52,646 nt of DNA from an uncultured Alistipes sp. (GTDB lineage Bacteria > Bacteroidota > Bacteroidia > Bacteroidales > Rikenellaceae), in assembly GCA_944321945.1 (NCBI GenBank), contig CALUNE010000016.1, positions 1 to 52,646 of the forward strand, in the 5' to 3' direction. The translations under genes and the position numbers were made by a program. A model generated the notes under the pieces. That model did no database searches and was not told the origin of the DNA. It saw nothing but the letters and a program-made list of their open reading frames with translations. Positions 33,933-42,440 of the stretch are shown here, in pieces (position 1 is the first letter of the stretch; each line of letters starts with the position of its first letter).

Positions 33933-35884
33933 TCGGAGGCGATCAGGATCAGGCCGCCGCGGGGCTGGATCGTGACGCGCAATGTCTGCCGTCGCTCGAT
34001 CCGGACCGGCTTCACGATGAGTTGACGGTTGCTGTTGTCGGCGTAGCACGTGACCGTCTGCCCGGGTGCCAGCATCGGCAGTTCGAGGTCCAGAGTCAGC
34101 GCCTTGTCCCGGGCGTTGACCCCGGCGATGTACCAGCGGTCGCCGCTGCGGCGTGCCAGCACCGCATACTGTCCCGGATAGCCGGCCACATGGCGCGTTT
34201 CGTCCCACGTGGTGGGGATCTCCTTCATGAACTGGATGGCTTGTGCCGGAGCATCGGTCAGATTGGTGGGTGTCAGGGCGAAGAACTGCACGGGATTCTG
34301 GAAGAGAATACCCGTGGCCAGTTCGAAGGCATCGGTCGTACGGCGGATCGTGCCGCCGTCGTTGGTGCGGTTCAGCCGCCGGTTCAGCACGACGCCGCCA
34401 AACTCCATGCAGCCCACCGTATTGCGGATGAAGGGGTGCAGCGTGGCATTGAAGGCCTCACGGTCGTCGAAATGCTGCTGGAAGACCAGATTCTCGGAGG
34501 CCAGAACCGCCTCGCTGCCGATATAGTTGGGATACATGCGCTCCCAGCCGCGCGGCAGGGTGCAGCCGTGGAAGAGGACCATCAGCCCGCAATCGTCGGC
34601 ATCGCTCAGAATAGCCTCGTAGAGACGCATGGTCTCCTGTTTGTCGCCGCCGAAGAAGTCGACCTTGATTCCCTTCACGCCGCAGTCGCGCAGCCAGCGC
34701 ATCTCGCTTTTGCGTACGATCGGATCATCCATCCGTCCGGTCGGACTCTGGACGATGTCGTTCCAGTAGCCGCTCGAGCTGTACCACAGAAAGATCCCCA
34801 CGTGGCGTTGCGCGGCGTAACGAATCAGTTCGGCGATGCGTTCGCGTCCGATGAGGAGGTCCCATCCGCTGTCGATCAACACGTATTCATATCCCATTTC
34901 GGCGGCCAGGTCGATGTAGGCGATCTGGTCGTCGAAGTTGATGCTGTTGTCCTGCCAGATGATCCAGCTCCAGGTTCCGCGGCCGAAGCGATAGTCGTGC
35001 CGCGAGGAGTAGCGGGGCTCGACGAGGTCCCACATGACGGTGGTCTCGACGATCGGACGGAGCGAATTCCCGACGGTGATCGTGCGCCAGGGCGTGACGC
35101 CCGGCAGGGCGAATCCGGGCTCCGAGGTGCCGTTGCCGTTGTTCTCTTCGGCCATCGGGAATTCGATCCGGTAGAGCCCGTCGGGCGATCCTTCGCCCAG
35201 CCGCGACGCACAGTAGCGGCCGTCGACGCCCGTTTCGCACAGCAGCACCCATCCCTGATCGCCGACGCGGAAGAGGGCCGGAAAGGTGTATCCGTGGCCG
35301 TACGTCGAGGCTTTGCCGAGTGGGGCATCGGCCTCGTACTCCTCCTCGTAGCTGGGTTTGGTGCGTTTCCATCCGATCATGGCGTCGCTTTGCGGCGAGA
35401 GGAAGGTTGTTGCGTGGTCGGGCAGGTTGAATCCCGTAGCCTCGCGTTGGATCACCACGCTGCCGGTTTCGCCCCAGCGAGGGAGTTCGTAACGCAGGGC
35501 GACGTCGTTGTTTGCCACGTGGAAGCAGATGTCGAAACACCGGCCCGTCGAGTCGGCCAGCGAGACGATCAACCGGTTGGCCCGGCAGTCGATCTCCGAT
35601 CGCTTGATCCGGTTGAGGGTATAACGGTTGCCGAAGGGTTCGATGCGGCATCCGATCCACTGCAGGTGGTGGCTGAAATCCCCTTCGTTGGCGACGAACC
35701 CCAGGGGTGAGGGCTCCAGCAGGGTCTCTCCTCGGTAGGAGATCGAGTAGCGGGGGAGTCCCTCCTCGAGCATGACCTTTACGGAAAGGTTCCCGTCAGG
35801 GCCCGCGACCGTCGATTCTTGAGCCCGGATGGATGTTCCGGCAAGAATTGCCGCAATCGGAAGCAGAATGGAAAAGCGTTTCAT
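33857..35884 (-). CDS. Glycoside hydrolase family 97, probably retaining type
   Basis: The 675-residue secreted protein (signal peptide ending SIRAQ) matches GH97: N-terminal beta-sandwich (VAGPDGNLSVKVML), a TIM barrel (WSWIIWQDNSINFDDQIAYIDLAAEMGYEYVLIDSGWD) and a C-terminal beta domain. Asp409 in GIKVDFFGGDKQ occupies the position used as nucleophile by retaining GH97 enzymes, arguing for alpha-galactosidase-like rather than SusB-like inverting alpha-glucosidase activity. Some GH97 members also cleave beta-L-arabinopyranosides, which would fit the arabinose genes nearby. I chose the ATG at 35884 because a signal peptide follows. The last 23 or so residues after LILIASD run antisense into the end of the sensor gene and look like an unselected extension. 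Confidence 0.88.
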   Translation of the reverse strand: MKRFSILLPIAAILAGTSIRAQESTVAGPDGNLSVKVMLEEGLPRYSISYRGETLLEPSPLGFVANEGDFSHHLQWIGCRIEPFGNRYTLNRIKRSEIDCRANRLIVSLADSTGRCFDICFHVANNDVALRYELPRWGETGSVVIQREATGFNLPDHATTFLSPQSDAMIGWKRTKPSYEEEYEADAPLGKASTYGHGYTFPALFRVGDQGWVLLCETGVDGRYCASRLGEGSPDGLYRIEFPMAEENNGNGTSEPGFALPGVTPWRTITVGNSLRPIVETTVMWDLVEPRYSSRHDYRFGRGTWSWIIWQDNSINFDDQIAYIDLAAEMGYEYVLIDSGWDLLIGRERIAELIRYAAQRHVGIFLWYSSSGYWNDIVQSPTGRMDDPIVRKSEMRWLRDCGVKGIKVDFFGGDKQETMRLYEAILSDADDCGLMVLFHGCTLPRGWERMYPNYIGSEAVLASENLVFQQHFDDREAFNATLHPFIRNTVGCMEFGGVVLNRRLNRTNDGGTIRRTTDAFELATGILFQNPVQFFALTPTNLTDAPAQAIQFMKEIPTTWDETRHVAGYPGQYAVLARRSGDRWYIAGVNARDKALTLDLELPMLAPGQTVTCYADNSNRQLIVKPVRIERRQTLRVTIQPRGGLILIASDYSTVSLPRYSEGEIPYSSRKHCRK

Positions 35885-35962
35885 GGTTCGAACGAATAAG
35901 CAGGGATGAAGAAAGCGGGATGGAGGAAAAACGGCGCGGGGCAGATTGCTCGCAAGCCTTTG

Positions 35963-35979
35963 CAAAGATAGGATCTTTG
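35963..35979 (-). promoter_or_regulatory. GH97 promoter -7 element within a palindrome
   Basis: The sequence CAAAGATAGGATCTTTG is a 7-bp perfect inverted repeat with a 3-nt centre. Its left arm, read on the minus strand, is TATCTTTG, a -7 element 79 bp before the GH97 ATG. A protein bound to the palindrome would cover the promoter. Confidence 0.5.
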
Positions 35980-36020
35980 GGCGAACCAATCGTGAAATCC
36001 ACCCTCTCAAATCGTGCAAC

Positions 36021-36050
36021 GCAAGATTTGTGGGGCATTTCTGCAAGATT
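36021..36050 (+). promoter_or_regulatory. Direct repeat, candidate HTCS operator
   Basis: GCAAGATT occurs at 36021-36028 and 36043-36050, 22 bp apart start to start, about two helical turns on the same face. The pair lies just upstream of the -33 region of the SusCD promoter, where AraC-type activators commonly bind paired half-sites. Assignment to the adjacent hybrid regulator is inferred. Confidence 0.45.
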
Positions 36051-36078
36051 CGCGACCGTCTGTCTCTGGGAAGCTCGC

Positions 36079-36086
36079 TAATTTTG
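36079..36086 (+). promoter_or_regulatory. Predicted -7 element of the SusCD operon
   Basis: TAATTTTG matches TAnnTTTG and lies 65 bp before the lipoprotein ATG. No good -33 element is seen, consistent with dependence on an activator. Confidence 0.5.
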
Positions 36087-36151
36087 ATAACCGAAATCCG
36101 GAGACCTCGCTCCCGGATGACGAAAATTAACCAAAAACCTACTAACTAATT

Positions 36152-37681
36152 ATGAAAGGAAAACGACTTTTGGCCTTTTTGTGGTGCAGCCTGTTCGTGT
36201 TGTTCGGACACAGTGCATGCACCGAGGACGACGGTCCCGGTTATCCCGATGTCGATTCGGCGGCACCCGAACTTCAGGTGACGGAACGGATCCAGACCGA
36301 ACCGGGGCGTGACGTGCATGTGACCGGCAAGGTGTTGGATGCCGACGGAATCGCCCGAATATCACTCTCCTGCCCGGGTTTGTATGTCGAGAAGACGATC
36401 GATCTGCTCGCAATCAAGGAGGAACTCCTTCATGAATACGATCTGGATTATCTGGTCCGTATCGACGAGAACGAGATCGGCGAACTCTATGAACTGGAAG
36501 TTGCCGCCACCGATGTCGGCGGCCGTACAACCTCCAGGCAGGTGACGATCGATCTCAACGGAGACTTTTCGGATCCGGTCTTTGCTTCGGTACCGAGCGG
36601 TTCGCTGGCCGTGATCGTGAAGGAGGGCGAGACCTCGACGACGTTGCCGCTGTCGCTGCGCGTGACCGACAACCGCGGTGTCGACCGCATCGAAATCTCG
36701 ATCCCCGACATCGAACTGACGCGTACGGTCTCGGGCGGCGGCATGCAGGACTTCTCGACGACGGTCGATCTGGAAGATATCACCTTCAACCTCACTCCGG
36801 GCGGCAACGTCACCTACAAGGTGCTGCTCACGGCCTATGATTTGAGCGGCCGCACGGTCGAGGCGTCGTTCAATCTGACGATCTCCGGTCTGACCGACTT
36901 CGAGGAGATGTATCTGGCCGACGTGATGAACGAGCGCGACCTGACGAGTGACATCCTGGGTGTGCCGATGCTCTGCAAACATACGGGCGAATACACCTAC
37001 GTGGCCGAATACTACAACCGCACGGCCAATACGGCCATCTGCTTCATTCCGCAGACCACCTCCTTCTCGCCGATCATGTTCGGTGCCGATCCCGCCGACA
37101 AGTCCAAACTCACCTATGAATCGCCCGAGCGGATTCTGCTGCCCGAGGCCGGCGTCTACTACCGTATCGAGATCAACACGCAGAACGGCACCTACAGCCT
37201 CGAGACTTTCCCGGTTGACGAGGCCATCGATCCCGTTCCGCACGCCTACGGCTCGATCAGTCTGGATACGTGGGGCGACGGCGGTTCGTGGCTGCAGGAG
37301 TTCTATTTCGGACTGATGTTCGACAATCCGAAGGAGATCAACCGTTTCGTGCAGGACGAGGCCAATCCGCACCTCTACCGCCTCAAGGAGCCCATCTCCT
37401 TCACCGCCGGCGACGAGGTTCACTTCTACATCCACAACTGGCACAGCGACGGATGGTGGGACTACTGCTCGTGGAAGGTCAACAAGAACTACATGAGCAA
37501 GGATCCCTCGATCTTCGAGTACTGCGGTTCGCACGTCAACCAGGCCTGGCTCGATGCCGGCAACCACACGGTCGGCAACGATACGCACGACTGGGTGACC
37601 GTTCCCTGCCCGGCAACCGGCTCCTACACCTTCGAATTCGACGCATATACGGGCTGGGGCAAATTCATTCCGGCCAACTAA
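36152..37681 (+). CDS. Surface glycan-binding-type lipoprotein
   Basis: The 509-residue lipoprotein has lipobox GHSAC at Cys23 followed by TEDDG, an acidic export signal pointing to surface exposure. Ig-like modules follow (APELQVTERIQTEPGRDVHVTG; SVPSGSLAVIVKEGETSTTLPLSLRVTDN), then a C-terminal half rich in Trp and Tyr (SWLQEFYFGLMFDNP, YIHNWHSDGWWDYCSWKV) that could bind sugars by stacking. It has no catalytic motif and is the first gene of the SusCD operon, a position often held by SusE/F-like surface glycan-binding proteins. The binding role is inferred from layout and composition. I do not recognise a named family for the C-terminal half. Confidence 0.72.
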   Translation: MKGKRLLAFLWCSLFVLFGHSACTEDDGPGYPDVDSAAPELQVTERIQTEPGRDVHVTGKVLDADGIARISLSCPGLYVEKTIDLLAIKEELLHEYDLDYLVRIDENEIGELYELEVAATDVGGRTTSRQVTIDLNGDFSDPVFASVPSGSLAVIVKEGETSTTLPLSLRVTDNRGVDRIEISIPDIELTRTVSGGGMQDFSTTVDLEDITFNLTPGGNVTYKVLLTAYDLSGRTVEASFNLTISGLTDFEEMYLADVMNERDLTSDILGVPMLCKHTGEYTYVAEYYNRTANTAICFIPQTTSFSPIMFGADPADKSKLTYESPERILLPEAGVYYRIEINTQNGTYSLETFPVDEAIDPVPHAYGSISLDTWGDGGSWLQEFYFGLMFDNPKEINRFVQDEANPHLYRLKEPISFTAGDEVHFYIHNWHSDGWWDYCSWKVNKNYMSKDPSIFEYCGSHVNQAWLDAGNHTVGNDTHDWVTVPCPATGSYTFEFDAYTGWGKFIPAN

Positions 37682-37697
37682 CTAAAATCGCAACACC

Positions 37698-40600
37698 ATG
37701 AAACGGTATATCAAGCATATCATGATGACAGCGTGTCTGTCGCTGTCGAGTCTGTGGGTGCTCGCACAGACGGCCGTAACGGGTCGCGTGACCTCGACGA
37801 CGGACAACCAGCCTCTGGTCGGCGTGACGGTCCTGGTCCAGGGTACGAACAACGGAACCACAACCAATGTCGACGGTACGTATCAGCTTCAGCGCGTGGA
37901 CAAGAATGCGGTGCTGGTCTTCTCGATGATCGGTTACTCGACCGAGCGGCGTGCGGTGGCCAACCGTACGGTCATCGACATCCAGCTCAAGGAGGCATCG
38001 ACGACTTTGGACGACGTGGTGGTGGTCGGCTATGGCGTGGTGCGCAAGAGCGACCTGACTTCGTCGATTGCCACGGTCAAGGGCGACGAGATCACTGAAA
38101 TGACCACCGGTAATGCGATGGATGCCCTTCAGGGCAAGGTGCTCGGCGTGCAGGTGGCCAGCGGTGGCGGTCCCGGCACCACGCCGCGTGTGATCATCCG
38201 CGGCGTCACGACCTCGAACGGCAGCAACCCGCTCTACGTGGTCGACGGCATGCCCGTGGGTGACAACATCAACTTCCTGAACAACGACGACATCGCCTCG
38301 ATGGAGGTGCTCAAGGATGCCTCGGCGGCGGCCATCTACGGTACGCGCGGATCGAACGGCGTGATCCTGATCACCACCAAGAAGGGTCGTCTGAACCAGC
38401 CGACGCAGTTCACCTTCACCTCGTCGGTGGGTCTGCAGACCATTGCCGATCCGGGCATGGCCCACGCCTCCGAATTCGAGCAGGTCTTCAAGGCCCGCTA
38501 CCAGAACGACGGTGCGGTGGCACCGTGGAACGCCACCAACGCCACCGATACCGACTGGTGGAACGAAACGATCAAGAATTTCGCCATCGTGCAGAACTAT
38601 ACGCTCGGCTTCTCGGGCGGCAGCGACAAGTTCGTCTACAGCGGTTCGCTGGGCTACTTCCGCAACGGTTCGCACTACGACTACGGTTACTGGGACAAGA
38701 TCACGGCCCGCATCAATGCCGAGTGGCGTTTCAACCGGGTCGTACGCCTGGGTGTGGACTTTGCGCCGCGCACCGAGTCGTGGGACGACACGCCCAACGT
38801 CTTCGGCAATGTGATGTCGATGGACCCCACCACGCCGATCATGCGTCCCGAGGAGGAGTGGACCGACAACCCGTATGACAACTACGCCCGTTCGCACAAC
38901 AACGAGGCCTGGAACCCCGTGGCCCAGGTAGCCCGCATGAACGCCCATTCGCGCGAGTACGGCGTCCTGGCCAACCCCTATCTGGAGCTTCACCCCGTCG
39001 ACGGTCTGACGCTGCGCACGCAGTTCGGCATCAACGCCCGCTTCCGCCGCTCGGACGACTTCACCCCGGCCTTCAACATGCACGCCCAGGAGCAGCAGAT
39101 CAACAACTCCGTGTCGCGTGAAATCACCGAGTGGGTCGACTGGAACTGGACCAACACGGCCACCTACATGAAGACCTTCAACAAGAAGCACAACCTCAAC
39201 GCCATGATCGGTTTCACGGCCGAACGTTTCCAGACGGCCAACGTGAAGGGCGGACGCGAGAATGTGCCCTCGGATACCGTCGAATCGCTCTGGGAACTCG
39301 ACGCCGGAACGATGAACCAGACCAACAGCGGCACCTCGTCGGTCGAGACCCTCGTCTCGTATCTGGCCCGCGTGATGTACAACTACGACAACCGCTACTA
39401 CGTGACGGCTTCGGTGCGCGCCGACGGTTCGTCGAAGTTCCCCGAGAACAACCGTTACGGCATCTTCCCGTCGGCTTCGGTTGCCTGGCGGATCATCGGC
39501 GAGAAGTTCATGCAGGATCAGCGTGTCTTCACGAACCTCAAACTGCGTGCCGGATGGGGCCGCGTGGGTAACCAGGCGATTCCCGCTGGCCGCGACATCA
39601 CCCGTCTGGGTACGGGCAGCTACGTCATCGGCGGAGTCCGCTACCCCTTCACCACGCTCGGCGACATGGGTAACCCGGATCTCTTCTGGGAGACGGTCGA
39701 GGACTTCAACGTCGGTCTGGACATGGGCTTCCTGCGCGATCGCCTCAATGTGACCTTCGAACTCTTCCAGAAGAAGTCGCACGACATGCTCTATTCGCGC
39801 GAGAACCCTCTCTTCTCGGGTTACACGGACTACAACTGCAACCTCTGGGGCAACATCGGCAGCATGAAGGCCGCCGGTTGGGAACTCTCGGTCAACTGGG
39901 CCGACCGCTCGAAGGATTTCACCTATGACATCGGTCTGCAGCTCTCCTCGGTCAAGAATACGGCCGTGCGCTTCACGGGTCTCAACCCGATCGACGCCGC
40001 CTCGTGGCACTCGAGCTACATCACCCGCAATGAGGACGGTGGAGAGATCAGCCGCTTCTACGGTTACGTCTGCGACGGCATCTTCCAGAACTGGGCCGAG
40101 GTCTATGCCCACTCCGACGAGCACGGCAACCTGCTGCAGCCCTCGGCACAGCCCGGCGACCTGCGTTTCCGCGACCTGAACAACGACGGCAAACTCGATA
40201 CCGAGGACCGTACGTACATCGGCAACGCCTTCCCCGACCTGATGATCGGTCTGAATACCCACTTCACCTACCGCAACTTCGATCTGACGGCCAACTTCTA
40301 CGGCACGCTGGGCAACGACATCTTCAACACCACGCTGGAGCGTTACTCGGGCACGGGCGGTTCGAACGTCTATGCCGGCACGTGGAACAAGACGTGGCGT
40401 GAGGACAATACGGGCGCTTCGTTCCCGCGTCTGACGGCTGCCGACAACAACGGCAACTACACGACCATCTCGAGCTTCTACGTCGAGGACGGCTCCTATT
40501 TCCGCTGCAAACTGCTTCAGCTGGGATACTCCGTACCGCTGAAGAACAGCAAGTATTCGCTGCGATTCTCGGTTTCGGTGCAGAACGCCTTCACCATCAC

Positions 40601-40724
40601 CGGTTATTCGGGCATGGATCCCGAGCGGGCCATGCTGGCCGGCGACGTGTTGAGTACGGGTATCGACTGGTCGGAATATCCCAACCCGCGCACCTATCTG
40701 TTCGGAGTAGACTTCAAATTTTAA
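37698..40724 (+). CDS. SusC/RagA TonB-dependent transporter
   Basis: The 1008-residue outer-membrane channel would import oligosaccharides with TonB energy. A signal peptide ends near residue 24 (LWVLAQ), then a carboxypeptidase-D-like domain (TAVTGRVTSTTDNQPLVGVTVLV, to about 110), the SusC motif TLDDVVVVGYGVVRKSDLTSSI, the plug with NPLYVVDGMPVGDNINFLNNDDIASMEVLKDASAAAIYGTRGSNGVILITTKKG, and the barrel ending in FGVDFKF with terminal Phe. There is no STN domain, consistent with control by the hybrid two-component regulator and not by FecR. It lies 16 bp after the surface lipoprotein gene and 12 bp before susD. Confidence 0.95.
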   Translation: MKRYIKHIMMTACLSLSSLWVLAQTAVTGRVTSTTDNQPLVGVTVLVQGTNNGTTTNVDGTYQLQRVDKNAVLVFSMIGYSTERRAVANRTVIDIQLKEASTTLDDVVVVGYGVVRKSDLTSSIATVKGDEITEMTTGNAMDALQGKVLGVQVASGGGPGTTPRVIIRGVTTSNGSNPLYVVDGMPVGDNINFLNNDDIASMEVLKDASAAAIYGTRGSNGVILITTKKGRLNQPTQFTFTSSVGLQTIADPGMAHASEFEQVFKARYQNDGAVAPWNATNATDTDWWNETIKNFAIVQNYTLGFSGGSDKFVYSGSLGYFRNGSHYDYGYWDKITARINAEWRFNRVVRLGVDFAPRTESWDDTPNVFGNVMSMDPTTPIMRPEEEWTDNPYDNYARSHNNEAWNPVAQVARMNAHSREYGVLANPYLELHPVDGLTLRTQFGINARFRRSDDFTPAFNMHAQEQQINNSVSREITEWVDWNWTNTATYMKTFNKKHNLNAMIGFTAERFQTANVKGGRENVPSDTVESLWELDAGTMNQTNSGTSSVETLVSYLARVMYNYDNRYYVTASVRADGSSKFPENNRYGIFPSASVAWRIIGEKFMQDQRVFTNLKLRAGWGRVGNQAIPAGRDITRLGTGSYVIGGVRYPFTTLGDMGNPDLFWETVEDFNVGLDMGFLRDRLNVTFELFQKKSHDMLYSRENPLFSGYTDYNCNLWGNIGSMKAAGWELSVNWADRSKDFTYDIGLQLSSVKNTAVRFTGLNPIDAASWHSSYITRNEDGGEISRFYGYVCDGIFQNWAEVYAHSDEHGNLLQPSAQPGDLRFRDLNNDGKLDTEDRTYIGNAFPDLMIGLNTHFTYRNFDLTANFYGTLGNDIFNTTLERYSGTGGSNVYAGTWNKTWREDNTGASFPRLTAADNNGNYTTISSFYVEDGSYFRCKLLQLGYSVPLKNSKYSLRFSVSVQNAFTITGYSGMDPERAMLAGDVLSTGIDWSEYPNPRTYLFGVDFKF

Positions 40725-40736
40725 TGTGAACGCGTT

Positions 40737-42377
40737 ATGAAAAAGATAATTTCGATCTTGGCATCGGTGGCCGTCGTGCTGATGTCGGCCTCCTGCACCG
40801 ATTTTCTCGATCAGCCGCGCCGTGGCGTCGAGAACCTCGACACCTACTTCCAGAATCAGGAGCAGTGCGAAAGCTTCCTGATCGGTTGTTACGGTGCCCT
40901 CTTCTACGACGACTGGTGGTATATCGGCAAGCTCTACCAGGCACTTGACATGTGTACCGACGATGCATGGATGGGCAACACGGGCCAGGATGCCTCGTCG
41001 CACCGCCCGCTGGCCCACTTCCAGGCTTCGGCCCCGCAGTCGGACGATATCAACGACTTCTACCGCTACCGCTACAAGGGCATCACACGCTGCAACATCG
41101 CCATCGAACGGATCGGTGAGGCGCCGATCGACGGGACGATCAAGGCGCGGATGGTTGCCGAGGCCAAGTTCCTGCGTGCATTTTTCTACTTCGAGCTGAT
41201 CAAGAACTACGGCGGCGTGGTGAAGGTCACCGGATTCCTCTCGCCGACGGAGACCGAAGGCGCCGTGCGCAGTTCGATCGCGGAGAGCTATGCACTGGTC
41301 GAGCAGGATCTGCTGGAGGCGATTCCCGATCTGCCGCTGCGCAGCGAACTGGCCGCCTCGGAGGTGGGGCGTGCCACGAGCGGTGCCGCACAGGGTCTGC
41401 TCGGCAAGGTCTACCTCTACCAGGCCAAGTGGAACGAGGCCCGTCAGGTGCTGGGCGATCTGATCGAGACGACCGAGTATGACCTGATGCCCGATTTCGG
41501 CCAGGTCTGGGACTGCGACTACAACAACAATCAGGAGTCGCTCTTCGAGGCGCAGACGATGTACGACGAGACCTACAACTACGGTGCGGGCTTCATGTGC
41601 ATCATCAGCGGCATCCGCGAGGATCCGGCCACGCGTCCGAGTGACGGCGTGAAGTTCGACGGCTGGGGCTGGTGCACGCCTTCGTCGAACCTCGAGAAGG
41701 CCTATCTGGACGAGGGTGACCAGGTCCGCCTGGGCTACACGATCATCAAGCACGGGGCCACGAGCGTCCCGGGTATGGACGATGACGTGCTGCGCGCCTA
41801 TCTGCCCGACGGCAAGATGGTGATCAACCCCGCCAACAACAAGTCGGGACGCGCCTGGCGCAAGTTCTTCATCCCCTATGACAAGCGCCCGGCCACGTGG
41901 GACAAGGGCAAGATTCCGCAGAACTACCGCCTGCTGCGTTATGCCGACGTGCTGCTGATGTATGCCGAGGCGTGCGTGGAGAGCAACGCCGATCTGGACA
42001 AGGGTCAGAATGCCTTCGACCGGGTACGTCGGCGTGTGGGGCTGGGAACCAAGCCGCTGACGCGTGCCAACGTGCGTCTGGAGCGTCGTCTGGAGCTGGC
42101 CGGCGAGCAGCAGCGCCTCTACGACATCCGTCGTTGGGACAGCGAGCTGAAACCCGGTCACAAGGTCATGGCCGAGCTGTTCGGACCGGACGGTACCTTC
42201 GTGAAATACAACACCGAACAGAGTACCGACGAGTTTGAGACGACCAACCTGAAGGAGGATCAGAACAAGGGCATCACCTTCGACGAATCGCGAGATCTGC
42301 TCTTCCCGATCCCGCCCATGGAGATCGCGCTTTCGAACGGATCGATCCAGCAAAATCCCGGTTACAGCCAAATGTAA
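40737..42377 (+). CDS. SusD/RagB-family glycan-capture lipoprotein
   Basis: The 546-residue lipoprotein pairs with the preceding SusC as its surface lid. It has lipobox LMSASC with CTDFLDQPRRGVENLDTYFQN after it, the common SusD opening; TPR helices (YRYKGITRCNIAIERI, MVAEAKFLRAFFYFELIKNYGGVV); ATSGAAQGLLGKVYLYQAKWNEA; and the C-terminal PQNYRLLRYADVLLMYAEACVES and RLELAGEQQRLYDIRRWD blocks typical of the family. A strong hairpin follows the stop before the glycosidase genes begin. Confidence 0.95.
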   Translation: MKKIISILASVAVVLMSASCTDFLDQPRRGVENLDTYFQNQEQCESFLIGCYGALFYDDWWYIGKLYQALDMCTDDAWMGNTGQDASSHRPLAHFQASAPQSDDINDFYRYRYKGITRCNIAIERIGEAPIDGTIKARMVAEAKFLRAFFYFELIKNYGGVVKVTGFLSPTETEGAVRSSIAESYALVEQDLLEAIPDLPLRSELAASEVGRATSGAAQGLLGKVYLYQAKWNEARQVLGDLIETTEYDLMPDFGQVWDCDYNNNQESLFEAQTMYDETYNYGAGFMCIISGIREDPATRPSDGVKFDGWGWCTPSSNLEKAYLDEGDQVRLGYTIIKHGATSVPGMDDDVLRAYLPDGKMVINPANNKSGRAWRKFFIPYDKRPATWDKGKIPQNYRLLRYADVLLMYAEACVESNADLDKGQNAFDRVRRRVGLGTKPLTRANVRLERRLELAGEQQRLYDIRRWDSELKPGHKVMAELFGPDGTFVKYNTEQSTDEFETTNLKEDQNKGITFDESRDLLFPIPPMEIALSNGSIQQNPGYSQM

Positions 42378-42382
42378 AATCC

Positions 42383-42427
42383 ATCCGGACTCCGCCGTTG
42401 CCGGTACGGGCGGCGGGGTCCGGATTT
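42383..42427 (+). terminator. Strong intra-operon hairpin between susD and GH30
   Basis: ATCCGGACTCCGCCG and CGGCGGGGTCCGGAT form a 15-bp stem with a single G-T pair and a 13-nt loop, followed only by TTT. The poor T tract suggests partial termination or 3'-end protection of the susCD message more than a full stop. Confidence 0.65.
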
Positions 42428-42440
42428 ATCGAATCGAGAC

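Noticed and set aside
37665-42371. A 1568-codon open frame antisense to the surface lipoprotein, SusC and SusD genes
   Set aside because: The plus-strand genes have clear signal peptides and family motifs; the antisense frame lacks any recognisable domain and is explained by GC-rich third positions.
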